NCBI GenBank assembly: GCA_965220205.1
Contig: OZ244812.1
Location: 868,001 to 932,000, forward strand
Source of the DNA: G965220205 sp965220205
GTDB lineage: Bacteria; Chloroflexota; Dehalococcoidia; Lucifugimonadales; Australimonadaceae
Length of the DNA: 64,000 bases
Direction of reading: 5' to 3'
Shown: piece by piece, positions 35,223-43,253 of the stretch
Layout of the letters: every line of letters begins with the position of its first letter
Numbering within the stretch: the first letter of the stretch is position 1
Made by a program: the position numbers and the translations under genes
The notes under the pieces: model-generated
Seen by the model: only the letters and a program-made list of their open reading frames with translations
What the model was told of the DNA's origin: nothing
The model's database searches: none

Positions 35223-35690
35223 CTACCTGGCGAGGCCCATCGCGACGACGGTCTCGAACTCCTCTCTCGTGACCGGGGTGATCGAGAAGCGCATCGCCCG
35301 CCTGAGGACCATCATCCCGGCGAGTTCGGGCCGAGCGCGCATCTCGTCCGGAGTCACCGTGCCGCCGAACCGCTGCCCGGCTTCGATGTCCACCATGTAC
35401 CAGACGGGATGGTCGGGAGTGCTCTTGGGGTCGGGGTGGTCGGACGCCGGGTCCCACGCGGTATGGTCCGGGTAGCCCCCGCGCACGACCGTCGCCGTCC
35501 CCACGACGCCGATCACCTTCGTGCTGCTGTGGTAGAACAACACGCCGTCGCCCGGCTCGATGTCGTTCTTGAGCCAGTTGCGCACCTGGTAGTTGCGGAC
35601 GCCGTCCCACTCGCTCACGCCGTCGCGGACGAGGTCGTCGAACGAGTAGCTGCCCGGCTCGGACTTGAAGAGCCAGTACTTTCCAGCCAT
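35223..35690 (-). CDS. EVE-domain protein
   Basis: 155 residues starting YWLFKSEPGSYSFDDLVRDG, then WDGVRNYQVRNWLKNDIEPG, GVLFYHSSTKVIGVVGTATV and DPKSTPDHPVWYMVDIE, a complete EVE domain. EVE domains are PUA-like and read modified bases in DNA or RNA. AAGGAG precedes the ATG. A TATAAT box lies at 35712-35717 on the minus strand. Confidence 0.9.
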   Translation of the reverse strand: MAGKYWLFKSEPGSYSFDDLVRDGVSEWDGVRNYQVRNWLKNDIEPGDGVLFYHSSTKVIGVVGTATVVRGGYPDHTAWDPASDHPDPKSTPDHPVWYMVDIEAGQRFGGTVTPDEMRARPELAGMMVLRRAMRFSITPVTREEFETVVAMGLAR

Positions 35691-35711
35691 CGCGGCTCCT
35701 TCGGTCGGAGT

Positions 35712-35717
35712 ATTATA
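35712..35717 (-). promoter_or_regulatory. -10 box for the EVE gene
   Basis: A perfect TATAAT on the minus strand, about 22 bases before the ATG. No good -35 box is present. An inverted repeat GCTCAT-GCT-ATGAGC (35732-35746) lies at the -35 region and may be a regulator site. Confidence 0.4.
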
Positions 35718-35857
35718 GTTGCGGCCATCAGGCTCATGCTATGAGCAGTCTACATACATCAAAGCACAATGACGACACAATGGCTATGAGTCGACCAGCA
35801 ATAATCTTAGCATAACTGCTCGTAAAGCAAAGCGACACAACAAAAGGGACGAAAACC

Positions 35858-36688
35858 ATGAAGATGGTAGTGCTAGTTGCAGTGTTTCTACTCGCCATAG
35901 TTGCCTGTCAAGGCGTTCAAGGCCCGCAAGGTGAGCAAGGCGTTCAAGGGCCGCAAGGTGTGCAAGGCGTTCAAGGGCCACAAGGCGAACCGGGCGTTCA
36001 AGGACCGCAGGGCGAGCAAGGCGTTCAAGGGCCACAGGGCAAGCCGGGAACAACCACACACAGTGGTGCGGCAAATGCACAAAGCTCACCAAGCGAGCGT
36101 GGTGAACGCGGCCCGACCGGTGAGCAAGGCCCGCCTGGTGAGCAAGGCCCGCTTGGGGAGCAAGGTCCGACTGGTGAACAGGGTCCGCCTGGTGAACGGG
36201 GTCCGATTGGTCCCAGAGGTGGACGTGGCCCCAGTGGTCTCGTAGAAATGGTAGCGATGCCTCAAATAGTGTACCAGCTGCCGGCCCTCAATAGCTTGCT
36301 GCCTGAAATAGACAAGCTTCTAGTTGGCGAGCAATGGGACCCAACTGCTAGAACGGCAGACAGCATTGTTACCTTGCGTAAAGTCATAGAGAATGGCAGG
36401 CTTGCCATACCGGAAACGCACACTAGCATAACGTATCAAGCGCAACCTGATACTGGGTTGTTGGAACATCGAGATGTGGTTAGACGGCTACTGCAAGCTA
36501 TTAGCTATACAAACGCAGAAGCAACAAGCATGACTGAGTCTGCCATAAGGGCCAGAGGCCAATCGGTTTACACCTGCCATACAGCTAATGGCATATCCAT
36601 AACATACATGCCGCGTACGCGGACGACGCTCATAAGCGCAAAGGCAGCAGCTGGGTGGGAGGCGACTACTCTTCTATGCTCGCCATAA
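35858..36688 (+). CDS. Collagen-like repeat lipoprotein
   Basis: 276 residues. A signal peptide ends at the lipobox AIVAC (Cys about 17). Residues 19-62 are Gly-x-y triplets of the GVQGPQGEQ type; after a 20-residue break, residues 80-126 are a second Gly-x-y run of the GPTGEQGPPGEQ type. The C-terminal 150 residues are a non-collagen domain with several helices (IVYQLPALNSLLPEIDKLL) and two Cys. Bacterial collagen-like proteins form trimeric stalks on the surface. The gene is visibly richer in A+T than its neighbours and has its own A+T-rich upstream region, suggesting transfer. Confidence 0.8.
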   Translation: MKMVVLVAVFLLAIVACQGVQGPQGEQGVQGPQGVQGVQGPQGEPGVQGPQGEQGVQGPQGKPGTTTHSGAANAQSSPSERGERGPTGEQGPPGEQGPLGEQGPTGEQGPPGERGPIGPRGGRGPSGLVEMVAMPQIVYQLPALNSLLPEIDKLLVGEQWDPTARTADSIVTLRKVIENGRLAIPETHTSITYQAQPDTGLLEHRDVVRRLLQAISYTNAEATSMTESAIRARGQSVYTCHTANGISITYMPRTRTTLISAKAAAGWEATTLLCSP

Positions 36689-36698
36689 GCACTAACTT

Positions 36699-36715
36699 GC
36701 AGACATTCTGTCTGC
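36699..36715. terminator. Short perfect hairpin after the collagen-like gene
   Basis: GCAGACA-TTC-TGTCTGC, 10 bases after the stop codon. It lacks a T-run on either strand, so it could be a Rho-assisted end or an mRNA 3' stabiliser between two convergent genes. Confidence 0.4.
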
Positions 36716-36761
36716 AATCTCCAGCGAGGCGCGTATACCGCCGGCGCGCTCGGCCCTCGCG

Positions 36762-37559
36762 TCAGACCGCCGCGAGCGGCTCGATGCGCCCCTCGGTGAT
36801 CTCGGCGATACGGGCTTCGTCGGGCTGCGCGCCGAACATCTCCGCGCGCATGCGCAGACGCTCCTGGCACACCTCGACAACCATCGTGCGCAACTTGCTG
36901 AACTCCGCCGGGGCCCGCGTCGTCTCCTCGACCTCGCGCAGGTTATGCTGGCCGTGGCCGACCTCGTCCTCGTACACCGTCCTGCCCGCCTCCTTCACGC
37001 GGAGCAGCAACGGGTCGTCGGTATCGAGCGTCGCCGCGGCGTAGAAGATGCCCGCGCCGCCGCCCTCCGAGAAGCTGTACGCCAGGCGGGCGAGCTTGGC
37101 GTCCTCTGCCATGAGCCGCGTGCGCATCTCCTCGATACGACGGTCGCTCGGCAGTTTCAGCCCCTCCAGATCGCGCATCAGCACCGGCTCGCCCGTGATG
37201 TCCTCGAGGATATCGGCGTAGAGCCGGAAGTGCGTGAACTCCTCGCGGATCTGTTCGAGCTGATACTCGAGCTCCGCCCTGCCCGCCCGCGTCTCGGCCA
37301 TGGGCAGCCCGCCGAGCACATTGTCGATCACCGCCTGCGTACGGCTATGGGGACGCTTCAGCAGTCCGGGACCGCGCAGCTCGCGGTAGCACTGATGCCG
37401 GAGCCAGTGGACGTGGTCTCGCGGCTCGTGGGGCGTCGTGAGGAAGTCGCGCGCGATCTCCGCCTCGCCGGCCCAGAAGCACTCGCCGAGGCGGGTCAAC
37501 TCGCGCATCATCGTCTCGGTCGTGGTCTCCGTCATGTCCGGGGCGGCCCGCTCAACCAT
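36762..37559 (-). CDS. Ferritin-like diiron protein, paralogue 1
   Basis: 265 residues from ATG at 37559 (GAGGAGG six bases upstream). The pattern of a four-helix diiron carboxylate protein is visible: helix 1 GEAEI (E32/E34), helix 2 EEFTH (E107, H110), helix 3 SEGGGA (E165) and helix 4 DEVGHGQH (E199, H202, H205). It aligns along its length with the next gene (FWAGEAEI, REEFTHFRL, GEPV, EGGGA, RLRMR.EMF), so the two arose by tandem duplication. The family is not known to me by name. A role in oxidation, hydroxylation or iron handling is inference from the ligands only. Confidence 0.7.
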   Translation of the reverse strand: MVERAAPDMTETTTETMMRELTRLGECFWAGEAEIARDFLTTPHEPRDHVHWLRHQCYRELRGPGLLKRPHSRTQAVIDNVLGGLPMAETRAGRAELEYQLEQIREEFTHFRLYADILEDITGEPVLMRDLEGLKLPSDRRIEEMRTRLMAEDAKLARLAYSFSEGGGAGIFYAAATLDTDDPLLLRVKEAGRTVYEDEVGHGQHNLREVEETTRAPAEFSKLRTMVVEVCQERLRMRAEMFGAQPDEARIAEITEGRIEPLAAV

Positions 37560-37597
37560 GCCCAGCCTCCTCACCGCGACGCCGACCTACGCCGGCG

Positions 37598-38371
37598 TCA
37601 CGCGGTCATCGTCAGCGTTTCGATCTTGCCGTCGGCGACCTCTTGGATGCGCTGTTCGTCGATGGGCAGCGCGAACATCTCGTAGCGCATCCGCAGCCGT
37701 TGCTTGCAGATCGCCGTTACCATCTCGCGCACCTCGGCCCACTCCTCCTCCGAGTCCAGCTCGCGTTCGAGTCCGAACGCGCCGTGCTCTCCGTGCTCGA
37801 GCTCATCGTTGAACACGACCGCGCAGACCCTCGCGATCTCGTCCGCAACAGGGTCGCCGCCGATCTTGCGGCCCTCGAAGAAGAACGACGCCCCGCCGCC
37901 CTCCGTGAACCCCACCGCCAGCTCACCGAGACCGCCCCGGCTCTCGCGGTGCGACTGGCGCAGCTCCTGCAGCCTGCGGTCCTCGGGGAGTTGCCACTCC
38001 TTGAGCGTCGACAACTGCACCGGCTCGCCGGTGGCGCTCTCCAGCACGTCCGCAAAGAGGCGGAAGTGGGTGAACTCCTCCCGCAATACCCGGATGTTGC
38101 GCTCGAACTCGTCGCGTTGCGCCTTGTTCTGCGCGAGCGGCAGCGTCTCGGCGAGCTTGTCGATCAGGGCCCGGATGATGCCCTCGGGACGACCGACGAG
38201 CCCCGAGCCGTACATCTCCTTGAACACCTGCAGCCGCAGCCAATGCGCCTGCTCCTCCGCCGAGCGCGGCTCGCCCCAGAATCGCCGGCAAATCTCCGCC
38301 TCGCCGGCCCAGAAGCGCTGGCCGAGGTCGTTCAGCTCACCCGCGAGCTCGCGTTTGCGCAGTTCATCCAT
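37598..38371 (-). CDS. Ferritin-like diiron protein, paralogue 2
   Basis: 257 residues beginning MDELRKRELAGELNDLGQRF. The same ligand set is kept: GEAEI (E24/E26), EEFTH (E99, H102), TEGGGA (E157) and DELEHGEH (E190, H193, H196). It lies upstream of paralogue 1 with a 38-base gap, so both are probably made from one transcript. The retention of all metal ligands in both copies argues that each is functional and that they may form a heterodimer. Substrate unknown. Confidence 0.7.
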   Translation of the reverse strand: MDELRKRELAGELNDLGQRFWAGEAEICRRFWGEPRSAEEQAHWLRLQVFKEMYGSGLVGRPEGIIRALIDKLAETLPLAQNKAQRDEFERNIRVLREEFTHFRLFADVLESATGEPVQLSTLKEWQLPEDRRLQELRQSHRESRGGLGELAVGFTEGGGASFFFEGRKIGGDPVADEIARVCAVVFNDELEHGEHGAFGLERELDSEEEWAEVREMVTAICKQRLRMRYEMFALPIDEQRIQEVADGKIETLTMTA

Positions 38372-38586
38372 GCCGCCCTCCTCCTCCTCGGGTCAAAGGC
38401 TACGCCGGGCGGGCGCGCCGGGCAAGCGGGGGGAGGGCTAGGGTCGGAAGGCACATCGGAGACTCAGCGCGAGCGGGGGAGACAATTGACGGGCAGGCAG
38501 CCATGGGCGGACTGAGATCGATAGCACAAGGTACGGTTGTCAGATGCCTGTTGCGCGTTCGCGGGCGGGTGTGCTACTGCTAGAAC

Positions 38587-39337
38587 ATGGCCACTTTCTC
38601 AGAGCGTTACGGGTACAAGCCGGCAAGATCCATCCTTGGACAGTTTGAGTCAATGGACGACGGGCTGCGCGTGGCCATCTGGAACTATCTCTATGAGTAT
38701 CACTTGCACTCGGCCTACATCTCTCTCGGGCAGAGAGGAACTAGTCCGACAATTAACCAGTTTTGGGCTAGGTTTTTGAAGAGACGATTGGACACTATCA
38801 ACATACTGAGCGCACCGGACGACATCCGAAAGTGGTTTTACAACGCGGAGTGGTATGAGATATACGATGTACTTGAGTGCTTCTCATCCGATGACCCAGA
38901 GAAAATAAATGGCATCTTGGCCCGCGAAGAATCATCCTATCGTGTCATTAACGGTCGTATTGTACCGATTACGAGCACGGAGGAAATTGTTGAAGTTGAG
39001 GAGGCTGCCACCGCAAGTAGCCACATACTGAAGGCGATTGAGTTACTCTCGTCCTATCAGAATCCCGACGTAGAAAACATTATCAAAGAATCGATGTTGG
39101 CGGTAGAGTACGAAGTGAAGGACGCCCACCGGGGAAGACCTCGCAAAGGGGCTAGAGAAGATTGCGATGCATTCACAACTCGCACAGGCTTGGAAGAATA
39201 TGTACCACTGGGCAAGCCAAGAATCCGGTGTCCGGCATGCCGCGCCTGAACAGTCACAAGTTGGCATGGCCGAGGCGCGCTACGTGCTTGTGGCCGCCTC
39301 GGCGTTCGTGAACTATCTCAATTCCAAGGGGCAATAG
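38587..39337 (+). pseudogene. AbiJ-type (NTD4 + HEPN) defence protein gene with a frameshift
   Basis: The first frame gives FSERYGYKPARSILGQFESM and continues as the N-terminal domain found in AbiJ-like abortive infection proteins, then a HEPN-type helix (NPDVENIIKESMLAVEYEVK). After codon 178 this frame turns into an arginine-rich tail ending at 39249. The +1 frame from about 39119-39131 continues as a natural AbiJ/HEPN end: GEDLAKGLEKIAMHSQLAQA, WKNMYHWASQESGVRHAA, ARYVLVAASAFVNYLNSKGQ, stop at 39337. An in-frame stop at 39116-39118 in the +1 frame limits the shift to about 12 bases. One extra base (or two missing) explains it. A+T content is higher than neighbours, fitting a transferred defence gene. 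Sequencing error is possible. Confidence 0.75.
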
Positions 39338-39473
39338 GCCAGAATCGCTGCCCCTCCCACCTAGCCTTTCTCCGGTCAAGGCTAAGAGGGGATTGGGTGC
39401 CCCCTACCCTCCGTTACCTTTCTTGAGCATACGGCGTTGCCTCCTACCCTGCCCACTGACGTATCCTCCACGT

Positions 39474-40013
39474 ATGACGACGGAGGAGTTGATCATCGCA
39501 GCGGTGCGTGTGGCGGGGGCGCTGCTCGTGCTGCGCTGGGCGTTCGCCGGAGCGCTGTTCGCGATAGCGATCGACCTGTCCGACCTCTTCCTGATGAACC
39601 TGCTGGACATGGGGGGCGTCCGGGACTACCAAGCGCTCGACAAGCGGCTCGACCTCGTCTACATGGCAACGTTCCTCTGGGTCGCGTTGCAGTGGCGCGG
39701 GCCCGCGCGGACGATCGCGGTGGGGCTATTTGCCTACCGCATCGCAGGAGTGCTCGTGTTCGAAGCGTCGGGGGTCCGCGAAGTGCTGCTTGCGTTCCCC
39801 AACGTATTCGAGTTCTGGTTCGTCTTCGTCGCCGGAGCGCGCCTGTTCGCCCCGCGCTACGAGCTCACGTGGCGGCGGTCGTTGGCGTGGCTCGTGCCCG
39901 TGGCTCTGCTGAAGGAGGCCCACGAGTACGTCCTCCACGGGGCCAAGTGGCTCGACCAGTACCGCGCGGTGGATGTCGTACAGGACTGGTGGCGGTGGCT
40001 GCGGAGGCGGTGA
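39474..40013 (+). CDS. Hypothetical membrane protein, 179 residues
   Basis: Five hydrophobic segments (IIAAVRVAGALLVLRWAF, LDLVYMATFLWVALQW, AYRIAGVLVFEASG, VFEFWFVFVAGARLF, SLAWLVPVALLKEAHEYV). The tail HGAKWLDQYRAVDVVQDWWR is amphipathic and aromatic. No family recognised. ATG at 39474 opens the first helix; the upstream in-frame ATG at 39393 adds Pro-rich sequence. Confidence 0.6.
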   Translation: MTTEELIIAAVRVAGALLVLRWAFAGALFAIAIDLSDLFLMNLLDMGGVRDYQALDKRLDLVYMATFLWVALQWRGPARTIAVGLFAYRIAGVLVFEASGVREVLLAFPNVFEFWFVFVAGARLFAPRYELTWRRSLAWLVPVALLKEAHEYVLHGAKWLDQYRAVDVVQDWWRWLRRR

Positions 40014-40036
40014 GCGGAGGCGGGAGCCGTCGCGGC

Positions 40037-40837
40037 CTACGCCAGGGTCTGTAGCACGGCGTCGTGGAGCAAGCCGTTCGTCGAGAGGGCATTCGGCGCT
40101 TGTATCGAATGCTCGCCGGCGAGACCCGAGAAGCGGCCGCCGGCCTCCTCGACAATCGGCAGCAACGGCGCGTTGTCCCAGACGCTCATGTACGGGTCGA
40201 TCATGATGTCCGCCCTGCCCGTCGCGACGAGGTAGTGACCGTAGCAGTCCGACCATCCTCTGGCGCGCTCGACAGCGGACAGCAACCGGGCGAGCCCATC
40301 GGCCTTGCCTATGCTCGCGAAGTCTTGGGCGCCCGTCGTGCAGAACGTCGCGTCAGCGAGGCGCGACACGGACGAGACGCGCGCCTCGCGGGCTTGCAGC
40401 GGGTCGCCGGGTCTGCCGACGCCGCTCGCCCACCACGCGCCCGAGCCCCTGGCGGCGTAGACGACCTCCCCAAGCGCGGGGAAGCAGATCGCGCCGGCGA
40501 CGGCCTCGCCATCGTGCTCGATGGCCGCCATCACGCCGAACAAGGGAACTCCCCGGACGAACGACTGGGTCCCGTCGATGGGGTCGAGCCACCACGTATA
40601 GCCGGAGACGCCTGCCTTCGCGGGGTACTCCTCGCCCAGCACGGCGTCGTCGGGGCACTCCGCGTCGAGCGCGCGCCGAATGAGCTCTTCGCCCTCCTTG
40701 TCGGCCCGCGTGACCGGCGAGTGGTCCGCCTTGAACTCGACGCCAAGGTCCTGCGCCTGGTAGTAGGTCATAGCGTGCGCCCCCGCCTCCCGAACGAGGC
40801 GAACCGCGAGCGCGAGGCGGTCCGTGAGCTCAGTCAT
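40037..40837 (-). CDS. Inositol monophosphatase-family phosphatase (histidinol-phosphatase type)
   Basis: 266 residues. The metal and catalytic motifs are GEE (about 68-70), WLDPIDGTQSFVRG (about 82-95) and DIMIDPYMSVWDNAPLLPIV near the C-terminus. WSDCYGHYLVATGRAD and the DPYMSVWD segment are typical of HisN-type histidinol phosphatases, but inositol-1-phosphatase or FBPase activity cannot be excluded. Mg2+-dependent. Confidence 0.87.
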   Translation of the reverse strand: MTELTDRLALAVRLVREAGAHAMTYYQAQDLGVEFKADHSPVTRADKEGEELIRRALDAECPDDAVLGEEYPAKAGVSGYTWWLDPIDGTQSFVRGVPLFGVMAAIEHDGEAVAGAICFPALGEVVYAARGSGAWWASGVGRPGDPLQAREARVSSVSRLADATFCTTGAQDFASIGKADGLARLLSAVERARGWSDCYGHYLVATGRADIMIDPYMSVWDNAPLLPIVEEAGGRFSGLAGEHSIQAPNALSTNGLLHDAVLQTLA

Positions 40838-40912
40838 CGGCGGCTAGGATACATCGGAGCGAAGCAACGGGTCGAAGGAGTAGTATCTAGTGACCATCCA
40901 GGAGGAGCTGCA

Positions 40913-41773
40913 ATGAGTGTGCTGAAACTCGAGGGTCTGACGTTTGGGCATTTCGAATGCCGGTCGCTCGACGAATCGTTGCCGGTGTTCACCGACCTGC
41001 TCGCCTCGGACGTCGTCCTGCGCACCGGCGACGCCGCGGTCGTGAGGCACCCCAACACGGAGTGGGGACTCGTCGTGCACGAGGGCGGACCCGACGCGCC
41101 GGCGAAGCCTCGCGGGAACCACTACGGCTACCGCGTGGCGGACCACTTGGAGATTGAGGCGGCAGGCGCCTACCTGCGCGAACGTCAGTCGGCCTACGGC
41201 CTGTCGAACATCGACGGCCCGCGAGGTAGCCACTTCGCCTATTCCGTCTACATGAGCGAACCGGGTGGCAACACCATCGAGATTGAGTACTACAACCAGC
41301 GCGCCGCGCAGCACGGCCGGCAGATCGCCGCGGGGCACTGGAGCAGCCTGCTGCCCGAGGAGCGCTTCCCCGGCCGCGGGTACATCCCGCAGGCGCTGTC
41401 CCACGGGACCATGGAGTGCGACGACGTGGAGACGAGCCTGCGCTTCTACACGGAGGTCCTGGGGCTGGAGATCGTCGGAGGAGGAGGCCGCGCCACCTAC
41501 GTTGCCCACAGCGGCGCGCCCTGGTACATCGTCATGCTGCCCGGCGCCGACCGCACCCACCTGCGGCCGGTCAGCCGCTACACGCTCAAGCTCCCCACGC
41601 GCGCGGACATCCTCGCCGCCCACGACGCGCTCGCCAAGCTCGACGACGGCGTCACGGACATCGGCGAGCCGCGCGAGGACGGCAACGACGCCTGGTTCAT
41701 TCTCTCGGACCTCAACTGCAACTGGTGGGAGGTCACGTCGTCGGCTGAGCCGAACCTGCTCGCGCTGGACTGA
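40913..41773 (+). CDS. Two-domain VOC protein, extradiol-dioxygenase-like
   Basis: 286 residues with AGGAGGAG before the ATG. Domain 1 (residues 1-135) has FGHFECRSLDESLPVFTDLL, GNHYGYRVADH and GGNTIEIEYYN; domain 2 (150-286) has LSHGTMECDDVETSLRFYTE, GLEIVGGGG and WFILSDLNCNWWEV. The layout is that of type I extradiol dioxygenases, with metal ligands expected as His, His, Glu. Each domain keeps a His in its first strand (GHFE, SHGTME). Probably cleaves a catechol-like ring or is a glyoxalase-like protein; the substrate is unknown. Confidence 0.8.
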   Translation: MSVLKLEGLTFGHFECRSLDESLPVFTDLLASDVVLRTGDAAVVRHPNTEWGLVVHEGGPDAPAKPRGNHYGYRVADHLEIEAAGAYLRERQSAYGLSNIDGPRGSHFAYSVYMSEPGGNTIEIEYYNQRAAQHGRQIAAGHWSSLLPEERFPGRGYIPQALSHGTMECDDVETSLRFYTEVLGLEIVGGGGRATYVAHSGAPWYIVMLPGADRTHLRPVSRYTLKLPTRADILAAHDALAKLDDGVTDIGEPREDGNDAWFILSDLNCNWWEVTSSAEPNLLALD

Positions 41774-41846
41774 GGCGGCCCTCCCCTCCAACGCCGCGAT
41801 CGAAGAAGACGGCGAGGTTCGTTGGCTGTGGCGTCGGGCGTAGGCC

Positions 41847-42977
41847 CTACTGCTGGAGACGCGGGATGAACTCGCCCATCTGCGACTCCCCGCCCGCTCG
41901 GGCCAGCGTCTCGGCGAACATATCGTGGACGATGGGGTCCTCGTCCTCATATTCGATCTGCGCGCCGCCCAGCTTCACGCTCACGTCGGCCTCGCCCTCG
42001 CCCGCCGAACCGAGGCTGAAGCCGTGCTTCTGACTCCCCCACCGCAACGCGAGGTAGCGCGCCGGCTCCGTCCCGCCGTTGAAGTGCTGGTGGAACCAGT
42101 TCGTGGGCGGCACCACCATCGAGCCGACCTTCCAGTCCACCCGCTCCATCCGGTCGCGCGGACCGCCGTCCTGCGGCCACAGCAGACTGAACCCCTCGCC
42201 GGAGATGATGATCACGTGCGCGCCCGGTCCATGCCGGTGCGCCTTCTTGTACGTGCCCACCGGGAACTGCGACACGTGGGCCGCCTGCGTGTTGTCGGCC
42301 AACTCGAACATCACGCTCGCTCCGCCGGCACCCCGCTCCTTCCACGTGAACGTCGTGAACGTCTCGATGTCCGGGATGAAGTTCGTCTCCCACACGTTCA
42401 CCCGCCCGGAGTTGCCGGTGAACATCGTCCCCTCGCCCTGGAACTGCCGCTGCGCAGCCATGCGGTCCTCGAACACGAACGAGTTGTTGAATATAAAGTC
42501 GTCGTTGTGGAAGTAGTTCATCACTAGCGGAGCGGTCGTCACCGCGAGGAACCTCGCTGGCTCGCTGCCGCTGCCGTTCATGTGCTGGTGCCAGACGTTG
42601 ATGGGCACCGAGAAGACGCTGCCTCGCTTCCACTCGAAGCTCGTGCGGCTGTTCGGATCGTCCCCGACCAGCGTCGCGCCCCGCCCGTCGAGGACGTAGA
42701 TGTTCTTCTCGAACAGGTGCCGCTCTGGCGCCATCCGCTTGCCCGGCTCGATCTCCGCGACGTACGCGTCGTTCGTGCCGCCCGTGCCGTCGAGGTTGAT
42801 ATACGCCCCCTGGCATTCGAGCCGCGCCCACGGCGCTACCTCGACCGACCGTAGATCTTGGACCGCAAAGCCGGTGACGATCGGGATGCCCTCGCTCGCC
42901 TGGAACTCGTCATACGCCGTGTGCTTCACGAGCCGGTCCTGATCGGTCCGGACTTCAGGCTTGGAAGTAGTCATCAA
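41847..42977 (-). CDS. Double-cupin protein
   Basis: 376 residues with two cupin barrels. Cupin 1: GKRMAPERHLFEKNIYVLDG and VFSVPINVWHQHMNGSG. Cupin 2: GTYKKAHRHGPGAHVIIISGEGFSLLW and MVVPPTNWFHQHFNGG. Each has the His-rich cupin motif 1 and 2. Resembles gentisate dioxygenase-like or other bicupins of ring-cleavage pathways; the substrate is unknown. It converges with the VOC gene 73 bases away, and both could serve aromatic degradation. Confidence 0.82.
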   Translation of the reverse strand: MMTTSKPEVRTDQDRLVKHTAYDEFQASEGIPIVTGFAVQDLRSVEVAPWARLECQGAYINLDGTGGTNDAYVAEIEPGKRMAPERHLFEKNIYVLDGRGATLVGDDPNSRTSFEWKRGSVFSVPINVWHQHMNGSGSEPARFLAVTTAPLVMNYFHNDDFIFNNSFVFEDRMAAQRQFQGEGTMFTGNSGRVNVWETNFIPDIETFTTFTWKERGAGGASVMFELADNTQAAHVSQFPVGTYKKAHRHGPGAHVIIISGEGFSLLWPQDGGPRDRMERVDWKVGSMVVPPTNWFHQHFNGGTEPARYLALRWGSQKHGFSLGSAGEGEADVSVKLGGAQIEYEDEDPIVHDMFAETLARAGGESQMGEFIPRLQQ

Positions 42978-43253
42978 TTTGTTGCTCCTGCGCGAACCTT
43001 AGTCTGGATGGCGGACGCTATCGCGGCGGGTTGTACACCACAGGCCGAGGAGCGTCAAGGAAGGTGGACCCTTCCCCTCCCGAGAGGCGCCGCCTCTCGC
43101 CATGCTCCGAACGAGGGTCCGAGAAAACAGCGTGTTGCTGAGATCGCCGCCGAGGCATAAGATGGCGGCGATTCCCAGTCGCGCGGCACTCCCGACGAGC
43201 CGTGTCTGCAGTGAACCCGGCTCTGTGGCCGCGCGTGGCGCGAAAGGCAAACA

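Noticed and set aside
38587..39249. Treating the 220-codon frame as an intact gene
   Set aside because: Its last 45 residues lack the protein-like character of the +1 frame, which continues the HEPN-type domain to 39337.
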